From Undaria pinnatifida (lineage: Eukaryota > Sar > Phaeophyceae > Laminariales > Alariaceae): a DNA stretch of 64,000 bases. Location: positions 15,765,625 to 15,829,624 of the forward strand of contig JABAKD010000016.1 of NCBI GenBank assembly GCA_012845835.1, read 5' to 3'. Shown here in pieces: positions 1 through 11,900 of the stretch. A model generated the notes under the pieces. It was not told the DNA's origin. It saw only the letters and a program-made list of their open reading frames with translations, and searched no databases. Every line of letters starts with the position of its first letter. The first letter of the stretch is position 1. Both the position numbers and the translations under genes were made by a program.

Positions 1-545
1 CAAGCACTAAGAAATAATGTGAAAGAGGAGAAGCACCTAGAGATATACGGGGGGTTGAGGGAAGATATTGGAATGAAAACGTATCTGCACGGCCCAATGG
101 ACTACGCGAAAAAGCTGAAACCGCGATTTCGTGGAGGGAACCTGGACCTACCAGAAAGAAGAAAGAGATATACCAGTAGTGGGGAGGAGGAGGACAACGT
201 GGCTACAAGTATGTGCCCGTGTGGCACAACAATAGAGTAGTGCCCGTGTGGCACAACGATAGAGTAGGACTTACATAGTAGGAGAATGTGAAATGTACAA
301 GGAGGAAGGGTATGCGTTAGAGGAGATGATGAAATTAGACGTATGTGACATGGAAGAGTTTGGTCGACTAGAGAGTAGCGAGAAAACGATCACTATCCTA
401 GGAGATAGATGGTGGCCGCAGACGGCGACACAAGACGGGGATAGGATAAGCAAACAATTTCTATGTGGCATATGGAAGAAGCGAAAAGAGCGCCTAATGT
501 TGGAGGTGTCTCTATTAGGAGTAGGAACGGTGCTCCGTCTCGAAG
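1..545 (+). mobile_element. 3' end of a non-LTR (LINE-type) retrotransposon ORF, broken
   Basis: The reading frame from base 19 ends in a Cys-Pro-Cys-Gly motif, and a second frame from about 285 continues with Glu-Cys-Glu-Met-Tyr, the C...H...C type of tail found at the end of many LINE ORF2 proteins. The join is damaged: a 28-bp unit starting TGCCCGTGTGGCACAAC is duplicated in tandem (213-240 and 241-268). This brings in a TAG stop and shifts the frame. The second frame runs to about 570 and is rich in Lys/Glu and aromatic residues (a Trp-Trp pair near 413). Recognition rests on the Cys-rich tail only; the reverse transcriptase part lies outside the window. A C-tract repeat overlaps its end. 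Confidence 0.55.
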
Positions 546-615
546 GGGATGCGTGGTTAATGGTAAAATGACTAAGACAAGCAACAAATGAGTACGCCCC
601 CCCCCCCCCCGGCCG
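528..615 (+). repeat. C-tract element, copy 1
   Basis: The core GTGCTCCGTCTCGAAGGGGA is followed by a TGGTTAATGGT block and AATGAGTACG plus a run of about 14 C. The same order recurs at 9646-9812 and, reverse complemented, at 45805-45895. Unlike other sense copies, no exon is recognised just downstream; an upstream permease exon may lie between here and 1431, but none was found. Confidence 0.6.
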
Positions 616-779
616 AGGGAGCGCTCCCCCTCCCCAAAAAGATGCATTCCGCATTAAACAACCTTCCTACAAGTATGGAGAGCCCAGTAGGTCGAATAGT
701 CGGTACCTCTCGGAAACGGCTAACTATTAGTCCGATTAATAACTAGTTGGTGACTTAAGTCGTGCGACTCACAGCTCTA

Positions 780-950
780 CCATTTCTGATTTACAAAATT
801 TTATTTTAAATACATCAGGGTGTGAGTTCGATATTTTTCTAAGAGTCGGTACTCACATCTGCAAGCTGCGTGATACACCGGTCGCTCATTTTGCAGATAT
901 ATTAATTTATGAAGATGTATGACTCTTGATAATATTAATATTCATCGAGT
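780..950 (+). repeat. Dispersed AT-rich repeat (family of four)
   Basis: A block reading TGTGAGTTCGATA, then a GGTACTC segment, then GCAAGCTGCGTGATACACCG and a GCAGATATATT...GAAGATGTATGAC tail. Related copies lie at 3020-3150, 29205-29330 and 54845-55010; the last is itself a tandem pair around CGTCAGCTGTGAG. Divergence between copies is high. No terminal repeats or target duplications were found, so the class is unknown. Confidence 0.6.
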
Positions 951-1430
951 TGTACTCTGTTTCTTTTTTTTTAGCTCCTCAGGCAAGGAGGCGTGACGAA
1001 AGAAACGATGGCACCCCTATCCCGGCGTATGTCCGTTGTTGTTTCGTGCTGGTCTAAGAGGTGGACCCGGCCCTTCCACCCCCGTGTGCGCACATTGTCG
1101 AGCTTCGACGCAGACCTAAGGCAACAAGAGTGAATATTCTGCTTTTGATGTAGAGGTTTCTTCTTTTTTTTGTCGGGGTAATCGCAACCTCAACTTTTCT
1201 TTTTTTTTTCTTTGTACTTTTGTTCAGTCCCAGCCTTATGAAACACTCCAGCGCTGTCTCTTATTAAAACGCTACCAGCGTTTGTCGTCAACCCCACGTC
1301 TGCTGCTCGACATGTAAACCCACAGCATGCATCGTGCCCCCCTCCCCTCCTTCTGTTTCGCGCCTGTGACCATGGATGGCGCGACAATACGGCGATGCGT
1401 TGACGGTGAAACTCATGTAGCTTCCTGAAG

Positions 1431-4400
1431 GCCTACAACGTGGCACTTGCGGCAAATTTCATCACCGGCGTCATCACGGTCGTGCTGGGGGCGTTCGGTC
1501 CACAAATGCTCCGCATCATTCCGCCGGCAGCCCTTCTTGTGCCCGTCGCGGGTATCGGCTTCACCTTCCTCGGCCTGAACCAGGCTGCCACACCCTTCGG
1601 CGCCCCCCTCGTCGGTTTCATGGCGCGTTGTAACCTGATGGGGGTTGTTTTTGTGACAAGTCATATTTTTGCAACACTTCAATGGCGAAATAAAGAGACT
1701 CGTTTTAGACATCCTCTCACGGCGAAGCATAACTGTCGACTCAGGATCCGGTACACGTTCTGTTGCATTCCGGGAGGTCCAATTTGCGGGACAAAGAAGA
1801 CCCTTTTAACGTTTGTCCTTATCACAAGCGAGCAGAGTGAAAAGCAGACAGTTGTGTTGACAAACTTATGTATTTCGATTAAACACACCGTCCCCGCCCG
1901 GCAAGCTCGTGGAAAAGCGAAAGACCTCTCCCAGATTTTGACAAGCAGGAACGCTGCCAGGATTCGACACTGCTCCGCCGTGGTTGGTTGATTTACGTTC
2001 GCGATCGTTGTTAGTTGCTTTGCGTTCGACTTTGAGGGCGAAATTCAGTACATACCCCCTCCCACCCATTGCGCCCCCCCCCCGTGTTCAAGCGGCACCA
2101 TGATCGCGCACATACATCGCCAAAGGAACAAATTATGCCTACGAAATGTGGAGGAGGATGCAGACTTTTGTGGTACAGCAGTACCGACGCTGGGAGAGTT
2201 TTAGTCCTTGCGATCGTCCGCCAACGGCCATTGACTATCTTTCTACGACCGATCCTGTTTTTCCCGCGCTATCGGCTTTCAGACCATCACCACCTTTTTC
2301 CTTGGATGGTACGGCGGAATCCGTGCCGGTTGGGGCAGCTACAAGATACCCGAAGCTCTGCAGGTCAGAAGCGAATGGTCGCTGGGCAAACATCGAGTGG
2401 GGGGAGGGGGGGGGTCAAAACTTGGACAATCTTGTCATCGAGACACATCTATTTTAACACACTGTGCTCAATTGTAAGATTGTGTCGTCAAGCCTCGGCT
2501 ACGACTCTCCCCGCTCGAAGCCCCTGCTGTGACTGCTGCTACCCTTTTTTGAAGCGAAGCCCAACAAGCTGTGCTTTCTCGAAGATGCGCTACTTGACAA
2601 ACTGTGCTGCCTCGAATTAGTGCTAGCTGTCATTATTTGACCTGCACGGCTTGCTAGTTTGTATTCACATACCCTCATGCCTGCGTTTGTTCCCGCCAAC
2701 CACGAATATCTTCGTCACCAAAAGGTTATAGTCGTAGGTGTTACTCTGGGTTGGATCACGGGCCTCAACAAGTCTGCAGACGTAGAAGAAGCGGTCGACC
2801 ATGTCAAGTGGTGAGAGCTTTAGTCGCTTACCTAGGACTGACAGCATTGTGGGGGCACGGCACGGGACGGGACGGGTGCTCCATTTTTGTTTTCCTGAGG
2901 TTCCTCACGTTGAGGAGCTGTGTGCCTTCCGAGGGGGAAACTGACGTTTGAGAAAAATGCAAGTGCAACCCGATGATCAATCCCATTACCCAGGTATACT
3001 ACGAATAGTATTTTTTTTTAACTATTTCAAATACGTCAGCTGTGAGCTTGATAAATTCAAAGGTCGATGCTCGTCTTTTTCGGAAGCTGCGTGATACACC
3101 GACCGCTCGTTTTTTACAGATGTATTCTTATTTGAAGATACATGATGACGCCCATGGATGTTGCCCTGGGTGAGCATCAACAACAAGTCACTATCTATCA
3201 TAATTATGGCATCTACAAGGGATCCGCATGGTGCCGGCACCCATGCTTCGGGTAGGGCAGGGCAGCACTTCGAATTGTTCGATTCAATATTCGACCGATA
3301 TTCGATGGAGTAAAAAAAATACCACACACAAAAAAAGTCTACGCGTACAGCATGTAAGGTAATGCCAAGAGTTCAATATAGTATAGACTAATAATGGCCT
3401 AATTTAATCGCTGCCGTTTCTTAAGTGAATCCGATTCCGAGCTTCATCAGATTTCGATCGGATAAATCCGAGCACACGCCATCTGACCCTTTAGTCTGGC
3501 CATGAAGAGACGTGTCGAGTTTGTTTCTTATGATGTTTGTACTCCATAAAAAATCCGGGGCCAGCAAGGTGACTGACCATGTCTGCTGCGCCTTCTCTTC
3601 TTCGTAGCCACTGAGAGGCGCGCACTGAGCCAGCTTCTGTTATACCATGCATGATAGTATCTAGATCCGAGCCTCGCAGACCGACTGTCTGTGTAGTCTG
3701 ATCGTGGAGAGACGTGCTGATCGGTGTTCCAGGCTATCGCTGCCTTCGTCATTCAACTCCTCCGATGCTACTGCAATGCTGCTGCTTGTTGCTGTAGATC
3801 GCTCACTTCTAGATACAGTAAGCGATAGTGCTTACGATTTTCGCAGATAAGAATTGCAGGCTCGAGCAGACGAAAATAAAAACATGGCCTTCTTGTCTGA
3901 TCGATCATTGGCCTGGGCTCGTACACAAAGTAAGCGTCATCCGGGGACAATATGGTCACATCCCGGGATCGGAATCCATCCACACATCTACAACTCCGAC
4001 AACCCGGGGATGAACACGGATATCATCCGGGTTGATACCTCCCCGCACGGTGTGGAAACCCCAACCCCACCGGTCGATCTCTGATTGGCTGGGATTCGTA
4101 TATTGAACAAGCTTCACCTTGTTAGAGCAGGGTCCCATCCACTATTAATAGCATTAGCTCACAGAACCATGCATGGCAGTTTTTGGAGGTTCCATTAAAG
4201 CCGCGCTGCGCGGCGATGGGGCATGGGATATCTGGCACGTAGTAGATGTGTAGTTGGGATACCCTAGCACAGAACTATTGGAAATTTGGGGGTTCAAGCC
4301 ACAATGATCACTATCGTTGCCTAATACCCACCGTTCTTTTTCGCCAAGGGACATGCTGGCACAGCAATCAGCGGTAGTCTGGTTTTGATACCCTCGCATT

Positions 4401-5536
4401 GAAGTAAGTAGCAGCAGCTGTGGTCGCGGCGGTAGTAGTAGGAGTAGCAGTACTGTGTTAACGCACGCCTGTGACTCGGCGTGCATGGGACGTTCGGTGA
4501 TGGTGTCGTGTACATGCGCCATTTTCACATTCGTTATAGTAACTCTGCTGCATTTTACTTCTAATTTGGCTTAATGCCAGATTGGAGGTTGGTTGCGCGT
4601 TTGACTTCGCCTTAATATTCCGGTTGTTAGTTCCATTCGTTGCCTTCGGAACTCCCCGTTACTTTTTTGCCCTACTATGTTGCTCTGTTTTTTTTCTATT
4701 TTCCTCAACCCTTTGGCAGTACGTTCTGTCACTCTTTTATTTTTCTAAACCCCTTGGCAGTACGCAGTGCCGTTTTTTGCCTGTTTGCCTTTCACATTCC
4801 TGACCATGCCGCAGCGAAGCCCCCCTTGAACTGGCCTATTAATATTGGAGAGAAGTTGTACAATCAACATTAAACCTGGACCAATTGCATAATTCAGTCC
4901 ATAACAAGTCTGAGATCGGTGCAACTTGCTTGGGTATCGGATATAGCAGCAGGAATAAATCCACTTACTTAACATTACCATCCACCAATCAGCAAAAAGG
5001 AGCAATTATATAATTGTCAAGTAAGAAGCAACACATAATTTATTGTCAATTAAGCTACGTACCAACACGAAACCCGCTTGTAGTTGACCGGCAGACGACC
5101 AAACGGTAGCAACGGAGACAAGCACCACAGCAACAGCACGCCTTCCACACTGCCTATGCTGCTCCAGAGTCTTGGGGGAAAAAGACGACCCGCCCATGCG
5201 ATACCGGGGCGAATGCATGCAACTGGTTCCTTCCGTGGATTCTTCGCTTGGCGTTCGTCTTGCAGCCTTTCTGATCTTCTTGCATCACATCCTTAAAACT
5301 CCTGTCGTTTGTTTTCCTTTTCCTTTCTTTTTTGTTGTTGTTTATATGGTCTGGCCTGTTTTGTTATGTTCTCGTACCCGGTATGCTAGCATTTTACTTC
5401 CTGAAAATGTGTCCCCGCGTTCGTTCACGGCCGTAGCGAACGGATAAGGTAGGGCGACGGGAGCCCTCGAAGAAGACAACATTCGAACAAAGGGATTTGA
5501 CCGAGAAACCCGATATCGAAAAGCAAAGACATAGCG

Positions 5537-5573
<37 letters not shown>

Positions 5574-5575
5574 TG

Positions 5576-5609
<34 letters not shown>

Positions 5610-5610
5610 C

Positions 5611-5703
<93 letters not shown>

Positions 5704-5803
5704 AGTAGTAGTCGTAGTGGTAGTGGTAGTGGTAGTAGTAGTGGTGGTAGTGGTAGTAGTAGTCGTAGTTGTAGTAGTAGTAGTAGTGGTGGTAGTGGTA
5801 GTC

Positions 5804-5837
<34 letters not shown>

Positions 5838-5851
5838 TAGTAGTAGTAGTG

Positions 5852-5929
<78 letters not shown>

Positions 5930-8900
5930 CGATAATCTAACGAACATAACCTCGAAGACATCGCCGAACGAAGCGATTTGAGCCGAGGAATAGAAACATA
6001 CACACAGTTAGTGTCCACGACAGTTTCCCGTTGGCCACGAAAACATCGTATTGTATGCCCGCGTTCAACAGGGAAAAGCCTGACAAAATGTTGCCCCTCC
6101 CAGTCCCCACCGCTCCGTCGTATTTTGCTTGCGACCATTCCACAAACCAAGATTCAAGTTTTCAAAATGAAGAAAGTCTCGAGGAGAGCGCGAAATTTGA
6201 AAAACAGCAATGATATCTCGACCATTCCACAAACCAAGATTCAAAGTTTTTCAAAATGAAGAAAGTTTCGAGGAGAGCGCGGAATTTGAAAAACAGCAAT
6301 GATATCTCGATGCCGCGATCTGTGATGCGCATGCGCTTGATCATGATGTTGAACTCGTTGCTATTTCCCCGCTTTTTTCATGTTTGTTCTTGCACAAGCA
6401 ACACAACTCGCTCGAACCGTTTCCAAACGCACACACACGCTCTCGGCCCACCAGTATTGGAGATTGAGGAGACAAATAACAACCCGTATCTGCACGTAAT
6501 ATCATACCGGTCAAGGCGAGGCCCGTTGTCGACGCTTCCGCGCTCGCTACATGTGCCTCGTATGAAGCGCTTCGCCTTCGATGTTGCTTCTTGCGCGATG
6601 AATTCGAGGATCACGAAATCACGAATTATCTGGGCCAGTGAGCGGCCGCTGTCCAGTTGTAAACAGCAGCTCTGTCTGTTCGCGTGTTCTACCAGTCTGC
6701 CAGCACCGTCCCGTGCGGTATCCACTTGGTATCTCCACAAGCGCGATCAACCAAACAATGCCAGCTGCTGCTGTCAAAGTAAGCTACGTACGTACTCCGC
6801 CAAAAGAAACTATGAACCATAACGCCGAATTCTCTCTATGAACAGCAAACAACATATTATTCTTGTCGGTTCCCGATTCCTAATGATATTTCTCTTGGCC
6901 CGAAATTGTATGCCCGCGTTCGTTCACGGCCGTAGGGAACGGACAAGGTAGAGCGAGCGGCCCCTCGAAGACAACCCTCGAACAAAGGGATTTGACCGAG
7001 CCAACATCGAAAAGGAACGACACAGCAGTAGTAACACAATCCAATGACCAGCGTAAACGCTGCGAGGCGGCCATGAAAAAAAGTTGGAAATAAATTATGT
7101 CAATTTAGAAATTAAGCCAATTACAAAAATACTTTCACATGTTTTGTTCGTTCAAGCTCTGCAGATATCAAGATCCAAACAAAGGCTGGAGAGTACCGCC
7201 CCAAAATACAAAAGTTTAGCAACTTCTCGCTTGCCTCTTGTTCAGCCCCCATACCCGTCCCCGGCTAGGTGCGGAACGGATAAGGCAGGGCGAGGGGCGC
7301 TGGAGCCGCCCCTCGAAGACGGCGCTCGAACAAAGCGATGTGACCGAGAATTTCGAGGATCGAGAATCCGATAGTGAGGCCGAGACGAAAAAACTCCTGG
7401 TCAATCCCGGCCCTCTCAAAAACACGAATCATTTTATACATAGATATGGAAACTATACGATTCATAACATACATCAGTGTTGACAGCAACATATTATATA
7501 CATCGAGTAGCAAGTCGTTATCAATAGTGATAACGGTACCAATGAAACGAATACCATTGTACGATTATCAAATGAAATGGTAGCCCAACGGCACTGGGTA
7601 TGGCTACGACCGTAATACCAGGTATTTTAGTATTGGGAACCCGCCTGTCGTTATCAATAGTAATAGCGGTACAAATAAACGAATAGCATTGTACGACTAT
7701 AATGGTAGTCCAACGACGCTGGGAATAGCTATGACCGCAGTACCAGGTATGTTAGCATTGGGAACCCCGTCTGTCAGATATTGTTTTTAGTGTTACTCCT
7801 ATCGTACCATGCGTCTGCTTGCTTTCCCGGGGCTGATAGCAGTGTGGCAAATCTATGTTTCGAATGGAAGGCGTACTACTCACGAGAATCAGTTGGCGGT
7901 TATGTGCAGCAGCGCCCGGTTCGTTCCGCTTGGTTCTAGTTCGGTGTTTCCTCCCGTTTCTTTCGACAAATCGCGGCTTAAAAGCCTCCGACCGCCCTTG
8001 GCGTGGCGACGACTCTCTAACATAACAATTGCACGCCAAGTCTGTAACACAATAAGTGTAAGCCGCCTGGGAGATTTTTTGTTTTCGTTGTTTTGCTCAT
8101 TAGGTTGGGCACATTTTCTCCCCAAGGCAGGTACGGACCCGTATGGACCGGCCACGAAGTTTTTGACAATTTTGGCGGCACAAAAGACTACCTGGGCATC
8201 ATCTTCCCTATCGCCATTTCCTCCGTCGGCACGTCTCTCATGGCTCTCGTCAGTGCTAAGACCGCAGGTACGGCAAATGCACGATGTAAACTATGAGCCG
8301 CATCATTTCGCACGTCGGACACATCAGGATCTAGACAGTCTCGATCGCCTGTCGTCAGGTGCGGCGTCTGGGGGCAATCCTTTGGCATATCGACGGGTTT
8401 AGTACTGATACGTAGGCATGCATGCTGTCGCGTGAACCGCAACATGTAACCGATATCGGGAACCTCGCCGACTACGAGGCATATAATTCACTCTGTTTGC
8501 TCTTCTTTTGATTGATCTGGGTCCATCTACCGAGCCGGGAGTTGCAGCAGTGCTGCCCCCCGGGCTCCTGCTGAGTTCAGGAGTGTAGGTGTGGTGCTGT
8601 GCCTGGCGATCTTCTTTCGTGGTGTGTTGTGCAGGGTTTGTGTAGTCCAGACCCAACCCAGAAAACGTGTGATGGATCATTCAGATCAATTGGTTCTCAC
8701 TCGGCAACATGATATATAGGCAATGTGTTGGTATAGTGTGGATCTGTGTGGAACCTGATCTTTACTCGTACGTCTCTGAAAATATGCGTTACATAAAAAT
8801 GCGGTACAACCTAGCCCAAACGCGGTGCAACCTGAACCAATGAGCTTCAACACATGTAGATAATATGTTAAAGCGTAATATCCGACACCATGCAGATCAT

Positions 8901-11900
8901 ATAGACCACGGGTCTGTCCACCCTGAAAGTGGACCATGAATAGGAGTTTGATCTGTGCGATGTGCAATTATTTCGAGTGCCGTTGGTTTGCCTGTAGTGC
9001 GAGGCGTGCATGTGTCTGGTCTGGTGTGCGTTCTGCTTTGCATGTATCTATATATTTTTTTCCTCGTCGCATTCTCGTTCAAGTTGTTGGGAGTACCTGC
9101 GTGTCAGGCCAACTGCCTGGGTAGGAGGGTCAAAGACGGCAGACGAGGTCTAATGTAGACCAAGGGAGCAGTTCGATGTAGAAATGGCACTGCTCTAGGC
9201 GGTCCTACGCATTGCCCCCGGGTTTTAGTGGCTTGGCCTAAGGGGCTAGTTGTATCCAACGGCGGGCCTATAGCGAAACACGACATAACCGAAAAAGATG
9301 TATATGTTATGTGAGGTAGCCGAATGTCTCATGTATCACACTACGACTACGAAGGCAAACACATAAGAGGATCCGGGAAGCTATATACCATAACAGGTCA
9401 AATCGACTAAAATAGGTTCATGGCTTCCAAAACAATCAGACTCACGCCCCCTCGTACCCCCCACTCTGCTTGACACCACTTATAGCTAGTCTACCTACGA
9501 AAATCGAATGGGAAGTATGAGCGAGGGAGGGTGTCACGCGGGAGGACATCATCCGAACTTGCTGTGTTTTCCCACGATGGTGGATGTGTCGAGACGGGAA
9601 AACACCACCTACTCGTGCATGTAAACGACGTACGGGGCACCTCATGGTGGTCCGCGCTTGACGCAGGCAATGTCTGCCTGGCCGGCGACAACCCGACGTG
9701 CTCCGTCCCGGCATTGCAGCCCCCCCCCCCTACATCTCGAAAGGGGTGCTTGGTCAATGGTCAAACAATTAAACCAAGGACCAAATGAGTACGCCCCCCC
9801 CCCCCCCCCCCTACCCGCCCTTTCCCTTTCTTCCACCACACAGGCGACCCTTACCCGATAACGGAGAGCATGATCATTGACGGTATGGGCACGATAATAG
9901 CCTCCCTCTTCGGGTCGCCGTTCGACACAACGATCTTTTTCGGGCATCCGGCGTACAAGAAAGCGGGCGCCAAGACCGGCTTCAGGTATGAAAGCTAGCG
10001 ACGCTCTCGCGCCAGGGGTCTGCCCTCTGCGAGGCTGCTTCGATGTTAGCGTGAAAGGGTTGATTGGGCGAACGGTTAGCAGATAAATGAAAAAAATCAG
10101 AGGAGGGGCTTAGGGTCGCACTTCGCCATGAAGAGGCGGTCGGTCAAAGTTTGAACTATCTAAAAATTGCGCAAAGCAGTCTCGCGGCGAGTGGTACGTG
10201 TTGCAAGAGCGCAGCATCGGTCGCCCGTTTGTCGCACTGCCGGCCGGAGGGTGGATTGTACTAGTGTTGCCAATATCTCGCAATGCCTCACTTCACCCCC
10301 CCCCCCCCCCCCCGTCGGCCACCGTTGCGTTTCTGCTTGCCATCGGACTCGCCACGCTTATTTTGGTGCAAAGTTTCATGAACGGCGTCGTCTACCTCTT
10401 CTTGTCGTGGTTCGGCCTATTTGCCCTCATCCGGTCGTTCATAAACCAGCAGACGATCGGCCCAATTGTCTTATTCGTCGGACTCACGCTCTTGGAGGAG
10501 TGCTTTTGCTTCTTGCCGGCCAGACACTACGCCCCAGTGCTGTTTGGTCTGTTCCCTTCCGTCGCCGGTGAGTACGGAGACACCTTTGTGGTATACTACA
10601 TTTTTTTTAACAACGTTTGTGCATGAAAGTGACAACGCTAGCGTGTACATTGCGAATGAAATTGAGTTAAATCGACACACGACGTGTATGAAAATAAATG
10701 GAAGTGTGGCGATCTCAAGCTTTATTTTTCCCCATCCGTCGGAGGATTTGAAAAAAAAAAAATAATGTGTATTACCATTGGGTCCCACAAAACGTTTAAC
10801 AGCGTTTGTGCATAAACGAGATCATGTGGCCGTATGTCGCTTGTCTTGTTGGGAGAGGAAATTACCAAAAGGGGGAAAGCGGTGTACCGGGTACAATCTT
10901 GTCAAGTAGTAGCTTGTATGTGCAGATCGTGCACCGCAGGCGTAAGGTCGACCTCGAAAACTCTCTGCGTTGGATTTTTGCCAGGTGTGGTAGACCTCGA
11001 CGGCAGTCGAGAGGTGTTTTTCTCTTGCTACGCGAGTGCCGAGCTTTACGCCGTGTTCGTTTTGATGCGGACGTACCGTCGCTAATAGTGTATCGCTGAT
11101 GCGTGAATACCAAGATAAGCGGAGCAACTACTAGTGCAATCACATGAGCACAGGGCCAGCAAGCGAGTGCGAGGGTGGATTACTAAGCACAACGGAAACG
11201 GTCGATGTAGTTAGTTGCACGCGAACAAGTGGTCAACGGCAGAAAGATACCGCACACACATGTACGGTGCAGCGTCAGGGCACCGGTGGACAAGATATTT
11301 TGAACCAAGTCCAAGAAGCAAGGAGATTGTTTGTGGACTATCCTTTGCTGGCTTTGTGAGCCCGGTGATTCGAGCAATTGAGGAGCGAGCTCCATGGGAG
11401 AATTCGAGAAGGCAAAACTTGGAGCAATAGTGGAACCTTACGTCAATTTATACTAGCACACCTGCTATCTTCTAAGAACCTGCAGATGCGTCATAACGAG
11501 CACGTACTACTCAACTGGCCCAGGTCACGTCCACAACGGCGTACGTAAAAAATAGTTCTTGCTATATACGCTGAACAAAACTTCTAGACAGCTTTCCCTT
11601 TATAGGAATCTAAAAGATTCATACGGAATGGTACGAAATTGTCATTTACCGACAATGCAAACAATCTCCAACAACACGCGAATGCACACATGCCCTGATT
11701 CCCTTTCGCCCACTTTGTCGGCCGACGCAGACTGGGTGACGAGTATCGCCGATCGCACGCCGCGTACAAGCTTTGCCAAAGACGGAACCGCCTACAACGG
11801 CAATCTGCCCAGCCTCACCGAACGCTGGTGGTGAGAGGAAATGTGGTGGACTTTCTTTTTCCCTTCTGCGAGCAGTCGGTCATTCGGTCGATCGGACTAT

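Noticed and set aside
5342-6150. Long poly-Tyr, poly-Thr, poly-Ser and poly-Val open frames on both strands
   Set aside because: They are the translation of the AGT microsatellite; no start context or domain.
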